A stretch of 64,000 nucleotides of DNA from Victivallales bacterium. Lineage in GTDB: Bacteria; Verrucomicrobiota; Lentisphaeria; Oligosphaerales; Oligosphaeraceae. Below are positions 8,787 to 17,637 of this stretch, in pieces. Under the pieces are notes generated by a model that saw only the letters and a program-made list of their open reading frames with translations, ran no database searches and was not told where the DNA came from. Every line of letters starts with the position of its first letter. Position 1 is the first letter of the stretch. The position numbers and the translations under genes are program-made. The stretch spans positions 91,908 to 155,907 of the forward strand of contig JAFXUD010000009.1 in NCBI GenBank assembly GCA_017535315.1, given 5' to 3'.

Positions 8787-8998
8787 GTTAGGAAAAAGAG
8801 TAGTTATTCAGACGGTGAACCCAAAGGCATTGGTTGCCAGGTTTTCTGCGCCGTGCCGCTTCGCTACGCGGCACGGCGTAAAGGAACTGGGGTGTCGCCG
8901 CCCGTGGGTTTTGCTCGCGCCAAAGGCGCTCGCTTCACCCACGGCTATATTCTTGCCGCCGCTACGCAGCTTACCCTTCTGAATAGTTAGGAAAAAGA
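8787..8998. mobile_element. Divergent relative of the 240-bp hairpin element, with flanking direct repeats
   Basis: The core is homologous, in reverse orientation, to the repeats at 28460, 34398, 41960 and 57585. It has the CCGTGGGT...ACCCACGG hairpin (inner helix GCGCC/GGCGC at 8917-8929) and the stem TGCGCCGTGCCGC (8847-8859) with GCGGCACGGCGTA (8868-8880). Its ends differ from theirs: short imperfect inverted repeats around TATTCAGA. Exact 13-base direct repeats GTTAGGAAAAAGA lie at 8787-8799 and 8986-8998. The element separates two genes that otherwise would be one base apart. Confidence 0.75.
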
Positions 8999-9256
8999 CT
9001 TGCGTAGCTCTTCTTTCTTGCGGTCGCGACGCTCTTCCAAGGAGTGTATTTCCATGGCGAGATCGTCCTGAATGCGCTTCTGCTCCTCTGGGTCGTCAGC
9101 TGCCTTTTCCAGACGTGCCTGGGCCGCAAAGCGTGCCTGGACGATTTGCGATTCGTAGGTGCTGTCAACATCTGCCAAGGCAGCCTTCTGTTCTGGGGTG
9201 TAGTTCTTTAGAGGACCGCCGAAGCGCTCCATTGCCAATTCAAAAGCTGATTTCAT
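8987..9256 (-). CDS. Small coiled-coil protein, unknown function
   Basis: An 89-residue charged protein beginning MKSAFELAMERFGGP. The ATG at 9256 is preferred over in-frame codons further upstream because the extension is proline-rich and does not resemble the body. The rest is a continuous helix rich in E, K, R and A (residues 25-89). I recognise it as the kind of short conserved hypothetical found in planctomycete/verrucomicrobial-type genomes that starts MK-x-A-x-E-L-A-M-E-R; no function is known to me. It lies downstream of carB on the same strand. Its last codons and stop form part of the direct repeat bordering the inserted element. Confidence 0.65.
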   Translation of the reverse strand: MKSAFELAMERFGGPLKNYTPEQKAALADVDSTYESQIVQARFAAQARLEKAADDPEEQKRIQDDLAMEIHSLEERRDRKKEELRKSFS

Positions 9257-9350
9257 AGGTATTTTTTGTGTGGTGATTGGGCATGGGGTAGGGCAGAGCA
9301 AAGGACGGGGGGCACGCCCCCCGCGCCCCCCTGTCTTGACAGTGCGCTCC

Positions 9351-12300
9351 TTAGAGCGTGCTGGTGATAATCCCTTTATGGTAATCCTGGAGGGACTTCA
9401 CACCGCCGTCGCCGTTCTGGAAGGCGGCAATGCCGTCGGCGGCTGCCTTGGCGGCTGCGACAGTGGTGATGTAGAGAATACCGTAGCGGATGGCGTTCTT
9501 GCGGATATAGGAGTCATCGACCTTGCTGGCCTTGCCGATGGGGGTATTGATGACGAGGTCGATGTTGCCGTTCTTGATGGCATCGACGATATTGGGGCGC
9601 CCCTCGTTGACCTTGAAGATGGGTTTGGCGGCGATACCATGTTCGTTGAGGTACTTGCAGGTGCCTTCCGTGGCGACCAGGTTCAGTCCGAGGGAAACGA
9701 ACTTGCGAGCTGGCTCGATGATGCCTTCCCTGTCTGTCGGGTTGACGGTGATGAGGACGGTGCCCTTGGAGGGTAGCGGCGGTTTGGCAGCCTCTTCCGC
9801 CTTGTAGTAGGCCAGGCCGAAGGTGTCGGCAAGGCCGAGTACTTCGCCCGTGGAACGCATTTCAGGGCCGAGCACGGGATCGACTTCAGGCAGCATCGGG
9901 AACGGGAAGACCGCCTCTTTCACGCCAAAGTGCATTATCTTGCGCGGACGTGCGTCCACCTCACGCAGTGTCTTGCCCATAATCATCTCGGTCGCAAGGC
10001 GTGCCATCGAGATGCCGCAGACCTTCGAGACCAGCGGCACTGTTCTGGATGCGCGCGGATTCGCCTCAAGGACATAGACGACATCCTGGCAGATCGCGTA
10101 CTGCATGTTCATCAGGCCGACGACATGCATCTCCTTCGCGATACGAGCCGTATATTCACGGATGGTGTCCATATGCTTCTTCGGGATGCTGATAGGCGGT
10201 ATGACGCACGCGGAATCACCCGAGTGGATGCCCGCCTGCTCGATGTGCTCCATAATGGAAGGCACGAAGGCATCGGTGCCGTCGGCGATGGCGTCTGCCT
10301 CCGTCTCGGTGGCATTTTCCAGGAACTTGTCGATGAGGATGGGGCGTTCGGGGGTGACATCGACAGCTGCCTCGACGTAGTTGCGGAGCATCTCCTCGTC
10401 GCGTACGACCTCCATTCCGCGCCCGCCCAGCACGAAGGAGGGGCGCACCATTAGCGGATAGCCGATCTTGTTCGCGATGGCAAGCGCCTCAATGAGGTTG
10501 CTGGCCATGCCAGAGACGGGCATCGGGATATGCAGGTCGTCCATCAACTTGCGGAAGAGGTCGCGGTCCTCCGCCATGTCGATGGTGGCAGGGGGGGTGC
10601 CTAGGATGCGCACGCCGTTGCGCTCCAGCGAGGTGGCCAGGTTGAGCGGGGTTTGCCCACCGAACTGGACGATGACGCCCTGCGGCTTCTCCTTGTCGTA
10701 GATGCTGAGGACATCCTCCAGGGTCAGCGGCTCGAAATAGAGCTTGTTGGAGGTGTCAAAGTCGGTGGAGACGGTCTCGGGGTTGCAGTTGACCATAATG
10801 GTTTCATAGCCCATGTCGCGCAGCGCGAAGGCGGCGTGGACGCAGCAGTAGTCAAACTCGATGCCCTGGCCAATGCGGTTAGGGCCGCCGCCGAGAATCA
10901 TCACCTTCTTGCTGTTCTGCGAGACCTGGATGTTGTTCTTCGCGTTGTAGGTGGAGTAGTAGTAGCATGCATCCTTTACACCGCTGACGGGGACGTAGTC
11001 CCATGCCTCCTCCATGCCAAGGAAGAGGCGCTGCTTGCGGATGACCGCCTCGGGCGTGTTGAGCAACTTGGAGAGGTAGAGGTCGGAGAAGCCGTCCTTC
11101 TTGGCCTGGATGAGCAGTTCGTCGGGCAGTATCTGGTCCTTGTACTTGAGAATTTCCATCTCCAGATCGACCAGCTCCTTCATCTGCTGGATGAACCACA
11201 TCTTGATATGGGTCTTCTGGTGGAGAACCTCCAGATCTGCCCCCTTGCGAATGGCTTCGTACATCTCATACTGGCGCAGACTGGAAGGCTCGTTCAGGCG
11301 CTCCATGAGCTGGTCCAGGGTGAGGGAGTTGAGGTGCTTGGCGAAGCCGAGGCCAGGGTTGCCGTTCTCCAAGGAGCGGATGGCCTTCATAAAGGCCTCT
11401 TTGTAGGTTTTGCCGATGCTCATGACTTCGCCGACGGCGCGCATCTGCGTGCCCAGTTTGTCCTGCACGCCCTTGAACTTCTCGAAGGCCCAGCGAGCGA
11501 ACTTGACGACCACGTAGTCGCCAGACGGAGTGTATTTCTCAAGGCTTCCATCGCGCCAGTAGGGGAGTTCGTCCAGTGTCATGCCAGCAGCCAGCAGGGC
11601 GGAGATGAAGGCAATCGGGAAGCCCGTCGCCTTGGAGGCAAGGGCGGAGGAGCGCGATGTGCGCGGGTTGATCTCAATGACCACCACGCGGTCGTCTTTC
11701 GGGTTGTGCGCAAACTGCACATTCGTGCCGCCAATGACACCGATTCCCTCGACGATGCGGTATGACCACTCCTGCATCTTCTTCTGAAGCTCCTCGGAGA
11801 TGGTCAGCATCGGCGCCGTGCAGAAGGAGTCGCCCGTGTGAACGCCCACAGCATCGACGTTCTCGATGAAGCATACCGTGATCATCTGCCCTTTGGAGTC
11901 GCGGACGATTTCCAGCTCCAGCTCCTCCCAGCCAAGCAGGGATTCCTCGATGAGCACCTGGTGGACAAGGCTCGCCTGAAGGCCTCTTGCCGCAATGGTG
12001 CGCAGTTCCTCGCGGTTGTAGCAGAAGCCGCCGCCCGTTCCGCCCATCGTGTAGGCAGGGCGTACGACCACGGGGTAGCCTATTTCGTCGGCGGCCTTCT
12101 CCGCGTCTTCGACGCTGTTGACGGCCATGCTGGGGGCCATGGCGATGCCCAGGCTGTTCATCGTGTTCTTGAACTCCGTGCGGTCTTCGCCACGCTCGAT
12201 GGCATCAATCTGCACACCAATGACCTTGACGCCGTACTTCGTCAAGACACCAGCCTTGGAAAGTTCCGCCGCCAGGTTGAGGGCGGATTGCCCGCCGAGG

Positions 12301-12566
12301 TTCGGGAGCAGGGCATCTGGCCGTTCCTTCTCAATGATTTCCGTCATGCGCTTCAGGTTCAGCGGCTCAATGTAGGTGGTGTCCGCAATGCCTGGGTCCG
12401 TCATGATGGTGGCGGGATTGGAATTGACCAGGACTATCTTGTAGCCGAGGCTGCGCAGCGCCTTGCACGCCTGCGTCCCTGAATAGTCGAATTCACAGGC
12501 CTGGCCGATGACGATGGGACCCGACCCGATGATCATAACTTTGTTGATGTCTTCGCGTTTTGGCAT
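9351..12566 (-). CDS. carB: Carbamoyl-phosphate synthase, large subunit
   Basis: 1071 residues, the standard length. The enzyme makes carbamoyl phosphate from bicarbonate, ammonia and two ATP for pyrimidine and arginine synthesis. Both ATP-grasp halves are present, each opened by the duplicated motif: NKVMIIGSGPIVIGQACEFDYSG at residue 8 and KVMILGGGPNRIGQGIEFDY near residue 558. The C-terminal MGS-like allosteric domain (KGTVLITVNPTDREGI onward) is complete. No carA is in the window. A GC-rich dyad (CGGGGGGC/GCCCCCCG, about 9306-9322) follows the stop and may be its terminator. Confidence 0.97.
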   Translation of the reverse strand: MPKREDINKVMIIGSGPIVIGQACEFDYSGTQACKALRSLGYKIVLVNSNPATIMTDPGIADTTYIEPLNLKRMTEIIEKERPDALLPNLGGQSALNLAAELSKAGVLTKYGVKVIGVQIDAIERGEDRTEFKNTMNSLGIAMAPSMAVNSVEDAEKAADEIGYPVVVRPAYTMGGTGGGFCYNREELRTIAARGLQASLVHQVLIEESLLGWEELELEIVRDSKGQMITVCFIENVDAVGVHTGDSFCTAPMLTISEELQKKMQEWSYRIVEGIGVIGGTNVQFAHNPKDDRVVVIEINPRTSRSSALASKATGFPIAFISALLAAGMTLDELPYWRDGSLEKYTPSGDYVVVKFARWAFEKFKGVQDKLGTQMRAVGEVMSIGKTYKEAFMKAIRSLENGNPGLGFAKHLNSLTLDQLMERLNEPSSLRQYEMYEAIRKGADLEVLHQKTHIKMWFIQQMKELVDLEMEILKYKDQILPDELLIQAKKDGFSDLYLSKLLNTPEAVIRKQRLFLGMEEAWDYVPVSGVKDACYYYSTYNAKNNIQVSQNSKKVMILGGGPNRIGQGIEFDYCCVHAAFALRDMGYETIMVNCNPETVSTDFDTSNKLYFEPLTLEDVLSIYDKEKPQGVIVQFGGQTPLNLATSLERNGVRILGTPPATIDMAEDRDLFRKLMDDLHIPMPVSGMASNLIEALAIANKIGYPLMVRPSFVLGGRGMEVVRDEEMLRNYVEAAVDVTPERPILIDKFLENATETEADAIADGTDAFVPSIMEHIEQAGIHSGDSACVIPPISIPKKHMDTIREYTARIAKEMHVVGLMNMQYAICQDVVYVLEANPRASRTVPLVSKVCGISMARLATEMIMGKTLREVDARPRKIMHFGVKEAVFPFPMLPEVDPVLGPEMRSTGEVLGLADTFGLAYYKAEEAAKPPLPSKGTVLITVNPTDREGIIEPARKFVSLGLNLVATEGTCKYLNEHGIAAKPIFKVNEGRPNIVDAIKNGNIDLVINTPIGKASKVDDSYIRKNAIRYGILYITTVAAAKAAADGIAAFQNGDGGVKSLQDYHKGIITSTL

Positions 12567-12778
12567 TCTCGTTCCTTGGGGTTTTATGTTTTATGGTTAT
12601 GGTAATAACAAGGTTTTATGTTGCGCGCCCTTGCGGGCGCTAAGTCCAGCGGTGTCTTTTCCCCTACGCTGCGCACCCTTGTGGGCGTTTGCGTGGGGTT
12701 ACGCATGGTTGCACCCTAACGGACGCTGCCGCTTCGTGGCTTCCATGCACTAACCTCTTTGGATAAGAAAGCGTCTCA
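12567..12778. other. Non-coding gap between ftsY and carB
   Basis: About 210 bases containing GC-rich, partly repetitive stems (GCGCGCCCTTGCGGGCGC near 12620 and GCGCACCCTTGTGGGCG near 12671). They look like a decayed repeat rather than a coding region. No gene, riboswitch or clear promoter was found. Confidence 0.4.
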
Positions 12779-12811
12779 TAAAAAAGGCAGCTTGGGAAAG
12801 CCGCCTTTCTT
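12779..12811 (-). terminator. Intrinsic terminator after ftsY
   Basis: Read on the minus strand: AAGGCGGCTT, loop TCCC, AAGCTGCCTT, then a run of six Ts. This is a classic stem and U-tract eight bases beyond the ftsY stop, closing the ribBA-ribH-nusB-ftsY operon. Confidence 0.85.
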
Positions 12812-12818
12812 GAGTGGG

Positions 12819-13736
12819 TTATGAAAACAGTGCATCGACGTAACTTTGCGCGTCAAAAGGCTGAAGGTCATCCATCTGTTCTCCAAGCCCGACGAAGCGG
12901 ACGGGATAGCCCAGTTCTCGGCGGATGGCGACGACAATGCCGCCCTTGCCAGTACCGTCGAGTTTGGTCAGAATTAGCCCCGTGATGGGGAAGATTTTAC
13001 CGAACTCCCGCGCTTGAATAAGGGCATTGCTGCCCGTGGATGCATCGACAGTCAGCCAAATCTCATGGGGCGCATCAGGCATCTCCTTGGCGACGACACG
13101 CTTGACCTTCGCCAGCTCGTCCATCAAGTCCTTGCGCGTGTGCTGTCTTCCCGCCGTATCGATGATGGCATAGTCGCAGCTTTTGAGTTTGGCCGACTTG
13201 ACAGTGTCGAATGCGACGGAGGCGGCATCGCCGCCATGCTTGCCTGCCACCACTGGACAGCCCAGACGCTCTCCCCAGATTTTCAGTTGCTCTATGCCTG
13301 CGGCGCGGAAGGTATCCCCTGCGCCGAGCATGACACTTTTTCCCTGCTGCATGAAGTAGTGAGCCAGCTTGGCAGTGCTGGTAGTTTTGCCACTGCCATT
13401 CACGCCAACCATCAGAATGACCGTCGGACCGCTTTCAGGGTGGTGGATTTCCGCCTGGTTGCCCGTCGCAAGAATCTCCAGAATCTTTGCCTTTGCGACA
13501 GCAATGACATCCTCCTCCGTTGCAATCAAGCCGCGCTGGTAACAGTCTTTGATTTCAGCGATGAGCTCCTTACTAATGGCCATGCCAAGGTCAGTCGAGA
13601 CAAGTGCCTTCTCCAGGGATGCGTATGTCTCGTCATCCCAGGTCTTCGTACCGCTGAAGATGCTTGAGAAGGTGCGCAGAAGGGTGGTTTTGGTCTTTTC
13701 CAACCCGCGCTTGAATAGTTGGAAGATGTTGCTCAT
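12819..13736 (-). CDS. ftsY: Signal recognition particle receptor FtsY
   Basis: A 305-residue SRP-type GTPase that docks ribosome-SRP complexes at the membrane. It has the N helical bundle (1-100) and the G domain, with VGVNGSGKTTSTAKLAHY (G1), GAGDTFRAAGIEQL, DTAGRQHTRKDLMDEL (G3), TKLDGTGKGG (G4 and insertion) and the closing FVGLGEQMDDLQPFD. The long acidic A domain of E. coli FtsY is absent, as in many bacteria. Its ATG overlaps the nusB stop by four bases (ATGA), indicating translational coupling. Confidence 0.95.
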   Translation of the reverse strand: MSNIFQLFKRGLEKTKTTLLRTFSSIFSGTKTWDDETYASLEKALVSTDLGMAISKELIAEIKDCYQRGLIATEEDVIAVAKAKILEILATGNQAEIHHPESGPTVILMVGVNGSGKTTSTAKLAHYFMQQGKSVMLGAGDTFRAAGIEQLKIWGERLGCPVVAGKHGGDAASVAFDTVKSAKLKSCDYAIIDTAGRQHTRKDLMDELAKVKRVVAKEMPDAPHEIWLTVDASTGSNALIQAREFGKIFPITGLILTKLDGTGKGGIVVAIRRELGYPVRFVGLGEQMDDLQPFDAQSYVDALFS

Positions 13737-14335
13737 TTGTCTTCCTCTCCTTCGGTTGATTCGATGGTTTCGTCCGAAGGTGACTCTGTTTTCTCTTCTT
13801 GAGAGGTGAGCTGGTTGGACAATTCCCTATCCGTGAGCGTTTTCCTGATTTTGTCCAGGATGCCGTTGACGAATCGCGAGGAGTTGTTGATGCTATAGTT
13901 CTTGGCGATTTCGACTGCCTCGTTGATAGCAATGGCTGGGGTGACGCCATTTGGACTTTTTAAAATCTCGAACGTTGCGATGCGGAGGATGCTTCGATCC
14001 AGCAAGGATATTCTATGGAATGACCAGTTTTCTGCTGCATCGGCAATCTGTGCATCAAGTTCGCAATGGTTGTCCACGACACCCTTGATGAGAATGTCTG
14101 CATATTTCCAGGCAGCCTTGAAGTCCGCTTCCGTAAAGGAAGGGGCTTCTCCCTCTTCGTATGGGTTTTGAGCTAGTTCCTTGAAATACTCCAGTTCAAC
14201 AGGAGCTGTTTCCCATCGGTTTTTCAGGTCAGCCTGAAAGACAAACTGCATGGCAAGGATTCTGGAAAGGGTGCGACGCTTTCTAAAAAGCGTGGCACCG
14301 AGATTGGAAGCTGGTTGCTCCTGCTTGTCGTCCAT
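13733..14335 (-). CDS. nusB: Transcription antitermination protein NusB
   Basis: NusB binds boxA RNA with NusE in rRNA antitermination. The 200-residue protein has the all-helical NusB core (RRTLSRILAMQFVFQAD near residue 20, LLDRSILRIATFEIL, INEAVEIAKNYS, RFVNGILDKI). It also has an unusual insert around residues 55-75 and an acidic tail of about 30 residues (EEKTESPSDETIESTEGEEDK-like). The ATG at 14335 is preferred over GTG 14341 because AAGGA sits eight bases upstream of it. It follows ribH by two bases. Confidence 0.93.
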   Translation of the reverse strand: MDDKQEQPASNLGATLFRKRRTLSRILAMQFVFQADLKNRWETAPVELEYFKELAQNPYEEGEAPSFTEADFKAAWKYADILIKGVVDNHCELDAQIADAAENWSFHRISLLDRSILRIATFEILKSPNGVTPAIAINEAVEIAKNYSINNSSRFVNGILDKIRKTLTDRELSNQLTSQEEKTESPSDETIESTEGEEDK

Positions 14336-14337
14336 AA

Positions 14338-14823
14338 TCACTTTCCTTGCGGGATGTTTTTCAGGAGACTAGCCATCTCAATGGCCGTTTCGGCTGCACT
14401 GGCACCGCGGTTGCCAGCCTTGCAACCAGAGCGCTCGATGGCCTGCTCGATGTTTTCAGCGGTCACGACTGCGTAGATGTTCGGAACGCCTGATTCCAGC
14501 GAGATTTGCGCGAGCCCCTTGGAGACCTCCTCGTTTACATAGTTCGCATGGGAAGTGGCTCCCTGGATGACACAGCCAAGAGCGATGACGGCATCAAATT
14601 TCTTGGCCTCCGAAAAGCGCTTGGCGACGACAGGAATCTCGAAGGAGCCAGGCACCCAGGCGACCTCAATGTCCTTGGCGTTGCAGCCATGACGTAGCAA
14701 CGTGTCGATGGCGCCGTCCAGCAGCTTACTCACAAAGAAACTGTTGAAACGGGCGCAGACGATTGCAAAACGCATCCCTTTACCATTAAGAATGCCTTCG
14801 TAGGTTTTCACATCACTGGTCAT
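14338..14823 (-). CDS. ribH: 6,7-dimethyl-8-ribityllumazine synthase
   Basis: RibH condenses the pyrimidine dione and dihydroxybutanone phosphate in riboflavin synthesis and usually forms a 60-mer shell. The 161-residue protein has FAIVCARFNSFF at the start, VPGSFEIPVVAKR, ALGCVIQGATSHANYV, the PNIYAVVTAENIEQA segment, and NRGASAAETAIEMA near the end, all typical. It lies ten bases after ribBA and two bases before nusB in one operon. Confidence 0.97.
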   Translation of the reverse strand: MTSDVKTYEGILNGKGMRFAIVCARFNSFFVSKLLDGAIDTLLRHGCNAKDIEVAWVPGSFEIPVVAKRFSEAKKFDAVIALGCVIQGATSHANYVNEEVSKGLAQISLESGVPNIYAVVTAENIEQAIERSGCKAGNRGASAAETAIEMASLLKNIPQGK

Positions 14824-14833
14824 TGTTTGCTCC

Positions 14834-16021
14834 TTATAGAAGATGCTCCATTCGTTCCTTTTTGGTTTTCAGGTATTTCTCATCATACTTCTGCGGGGGG
14901 ATGATGAGTGGTTCCCGTCCCGTGATGGTCAGTCCATGCCCCTTTAGGCCGACGAGCTTCTGGGGGTTGTTGGTGAGAATCCGTATGCTCTTGATGCCGA
15001 GCGAAGTCAGAATCTGCGCACCGATGCCGTACTCGCGCAGGTCGGGGGCGAAGCCGATGCGGATGTTGGCATCAACCGTATCAAGTCCCTTTTCCTGAAG
15101 ATGATAGGCGTGCAGCTTGTTGGCCAGGCCGATGCCGCGCCCTTCTTGGCGCAGATAGACAATGACGCCTGAGCCGTTCTCGACAATACGCTTCATCGCC
15201 GCGTCCAATTGTTGACCGCAGTCACAGCGGAGCGAATGGAATACATCGCCCGTGAGGCATTCGCTGTGGACGCGCACGAGGATGTCCTTGTGGCTGGAGA
15301 TGTCCCCGTAAACCAGGGCCAGATGCTCGCGTCCATCGTGCTTTGCCACAAAACAGATCAGCTTGAAAAGACCGTATGGTGTCGGCAGATCGACGGATTC
15401 AACGCGCGACACGATGCTTTCATGTTTCCGCCTGTATTTGATAAGGTCGGCGACGCAACCCATTCGCAGACCGTGCTTCTGAGCGTATTTCTTCAAGTCT
15501 GGCAGTCTCATCATCGTGCCGTCCTCATTCATGATTTCACAGATGAGGGCGTTCGGGGTGAGTCCCGCAAGACGCATCAAATCTACGGAGGCCTCCGTAT
15601 GGCCAGCGCGCACGAGGACGCCACCCTCACGCGCGATAAGCGGAAAGAGATGGCCAGGGGAGTGGAAGTCGGTAGCCTGCATCTTGGGGTCGGCCAGTTT
15701 TCGCGCTGTCAATGCGCGATCGGCGGCAGAGATGCCAGTCGTGGTGCCTTCGTTAGCGTCTATGCTAATGGTGAAGCAGGTGCCGAGGGGGTCGGTGTTG
15801 CGGGTCATTTCGTGTAACCCCAACTCCAGGGCACGTGCCTGCGTAATGGGTGCACAGACGAGGCCACGGGCATGAGTGACCATGAAATTGACTGTCTCGG
15901 GGGTAGCCAGTTCGGCGGCGACAACAATATCTCCCTCATTCTCGCGAGACTTGTCATCGGTGATGATGATCATTTCGCCTTTGGCAAGCGCCGCCGTGAG
16001 ATCGTCTATCTTGTCAAACAT
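14834..16021 (-). CDS. ribBA: Bifunctional DHBP synthase / GTP cyclohydrolase II
   Basis: A 395-residue fusion that supplies both precursors of riboflavin. The N-terminal 3,4-dihydroxy-2-butanone-4-phosphate synthase has MIIITDDKSRENEGDIV and HTEASVDLMRLAG. The C-terminal GTP cyclohydrolase II has RVHSECLTGDVFHSLRCDCGQQL (zinc cysteines), YLRQEGRGIGLANKL and TNNPQKLVGL. It is first gene of the ribBA-ribH-nusB-ftsY operon. I looked for an FMN riboswitch upstream and see none. Confidence 0.97.
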   Translation of the reverse strand: MFDKIDDLTAALAKGEMIIITDDKSRENEGDIVVAAELATPETVNFMVTHARGLVCAPITQARALELGLHEMTRNTDPLGTCFTISIDANEGTTTGISAADRALTARKLADPKMQATDFHSPGHLFPLIAREGGVLVRAGHTEASVDLMRLAGLTPNALICEIMNEDGTMMRLPDLKKYAQKHGLRMGCVADLIKYRRKHESIVSRVESVDLPTPYGLFKLICFVAKHDGREHLALVYGDISSHKDILVRVHSECLTGDVFHSLRCDCGQQLDAAMKRIVENGSGVIVYLRQEGRGIGLANKLHAYHLQEKGLDTVDANIRIGFAPDLREYGIGAQILTSLGIKSIRILTNNPQKLVGLKGHGLTITGREPLIIPPQKYDEKYLKTKKERMEHLL

Positions 16022-16329
16022 AGTATGTACACAGAGCCCCGTTGAATCGTTCAGTCGTTTACAATAATATATACCAAAAACATTTCTTTTCCACAGTATC
16101 CACCGCTTTTTTCCCTACTGGCGATTGAAAATCTAAACGCACAGAATAAGGCAATGATCTTGCGTTTAGATTTTCAATCGTCAGAATCGACAGCTACCCA
16201 ACTAAAGCGCTTTATTAAGTAGTTTTTTTGCAAAGAGAGATTATATTATTTAAACTATGGTATTTGAAAACAGTATCGGGGCGGGTAACGCCTCGTTGAT
16301 TCCCCTCACCACAAACCGAAGAGCAGAAC
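16022..16329. promoter_or_regulatory. Divergent ribBA / serS intergenic region with perfect dyad
   Basis: About 308 bases. It contains an exact 20-bp inverted repeat (16122-16141 and 16161-16180, 19-base spacer, arms starting CGATTGAAAATCTAAACG). The dyad lies roughly midway, where promoters for both operons must lie. An AT-rich segment TTATATTATTT near 16241 could be a -10 region for serS, but no clean -35 is seen. Confidence 0.6.
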
Positions 16330-17574
16330 ATGATTGACATTAAAATCCTCCGTGAAAATCCTGAACTGGTGAAGCAGAACGCCCTACGCCGTGGCTGCGA
16401 TGTGGATATTGACGCACTATATGCGATGGACAAGCAGTATTTGGACCTGATGCATAGTGTCGAAGAGATGCGCGCGCAGCGCAACTCATTGAGCAAGGAG
16501 TGCCAGAAGAATCCCGAGGCCCGTGAAAAGGTGAAGGCCCTGAAAGGGCAGCTTGCCGAGGCCGAAGCAAAGATGGAGGAACTTAAGGCGCAGGTCGAAG
16601 AGAAGATGACCTGGTTGCCGAATTTCCTCTCCGATGAATGTCCTGCTGGCGAAAGCGACGCGGACAATGTGCCTGTGCGTTTTGTCGGTGAGAAACCCCA
16701 GTTTCCATTCGAGGCGCGTGACCACCAGGCCATCGGCGATATTCTGGGCATCATCGACACGGCGCGTGGTGCAAAAGTTGCTCAGTCTGGCTTCTACTAC
16801 TGGGTGGGTGCTGGCGCACAACTAACGCAGGCGATGTTCTTCTGGGCGCAGCAGACGCTCGTAAAGCGAGGATTCAAACTTTTCATGTCTCCTTGTGCTG
16901 CCAAGGCCCACACCCTGTTTGGTACAGGTTATCTTCCCTTCTTTAAGGACCAGACCTATGACTTGGCAAACGAGGATCTTGCGCTGATCGGTACATCCGA
17001 GCAGACGCTTGTAGGTTACCACGCCGACGAGATTCTTGACGCTGCCACGCTGCCGCGCTGCTACACCGCCTATACTCCTTGTTTCCGTACTGAGGCGGGA
17101 AGCTATGGCAAGGAGTCCAGGGGCATCTTCCGTGTCCATCAGTTCCACAAGGTGGAGCAGATTGTCTTCTGCCTGCCCGAGGAATCCCCGAAGTACCATG
17201 AAGTGTGCCTTGCGAATGAGGAGTACATGTTGCAACAGCTGGGTATCCCGTACCGCGTGGTGAATGTCTGCGTCGGCGATATGGGCGCACCTGGTTATAA
17301 GAAGTATGATATCGAAGCCTGGTATCCTGGTTTTGGAGCCTATCGCGAAGTGACCAGCAACACTAACTTGACTGAATTTCAGTCCCGCCGCCTGAACATT
17401 CGATTCAAGGACGAAAAGTCGAACCGCAGGGGCTTTGTCCATACCATCTCTGCGACGGGCGTGACGGACCGTGTTGTCTGCGCCATTCTGGAGAACTACC
17501 AGCAGGAAGACGGTAGCGTGATTGTCCCTGAAGTGCTCAGACCCTTCACTGGCTTCGACAAGATTACTCCGTAA
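16330..17574 (+). CDS. serS: Seryl-tRNA synthetase
   Basis: A 414-residue class II synthetase that charges tRNA-Ser. The N-terminal arm is a long coiled coil (residues 30-105: MRAQRNSLSKECQKN... EAEAKMEELKAQVEEKM). Catalytic motif 2 is CFRTEAGSYGKESRGIFRVHQFHKVE. Motif 3 reads HTISATGVTDRVVCAILENYQ, where most family members have a LNGSGLAVGRT-like run before the same ILENYQ, so that segment is unusual. The ribosome site is weak. A hairpin followed by TTTT closes the gene. Confidence 0.95.
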   Translation: MIDIKILRENPELVKQNALRRGCDVDIDALYAMDKQYLDLMHSVEEMRAQRNSLSKECQKNPEAREKVKALKGQLAEAEAKMEELKAQVEEKMTWLPNFLSDECPAGESDADNVPVRFVGEKPQFPFEARDHQAIGDILGIIDTARGAKVAQSGFYYWVGAGAQLTQAMFFWAQQTLVKRGFKLFMSPCAAKAHTLFGTGYLPFFKDQTYDLANEDLALIGTSEQTLVGYHADEILDAATLPRCYTAYTPCFRTEAGSYGKESRGIFRVHQFHKVEQIVFCLPEESPKYHEVCLANEEYMLQQLGIPYRVVNVCVGDMGAPGYKKYDIEAWYPGFGAYREVTSNTNLTEFQSRRLNIRFKDEKSNRRGFVHTISATGVTDRVVCAILENYQQEDGSVIVPEVLRPFTGFDKITP

Positions 17575-17593
17575 AGCTTTTTCTCCGTTGATC

Positions 17594-17627
17594 CGCCATT
17601 TGCGCCCTATGGTGCGAATGGCGTTTT
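17594..17627 (+). terminator. Probable serS terminator
   Basis: CGCCATTTGCGCC, loop CTAT, GGTGCGAATGGCG, then TTTT: an 11-of-13 paired stem with a short T-run, 20 bases after the serS stop and just before the next start codon. Confidence 0.6.
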
Positions 17628-17637
17628 GGGCAGTTCG

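Noticed and set aside
10653..11765. Long reading frame opposite carB (370 codons)
   Set aside because: It lies wholly within carB on the other strand, has no ribosome site and a low-complexity hydrophobic composition. It is a shadow caused by codon bias.
16022..16329. FMN riboswitch upstream of ribBA
   Set aside because: The conserved RFN core is not present; the perfect dyad found there has no riboswitch features.
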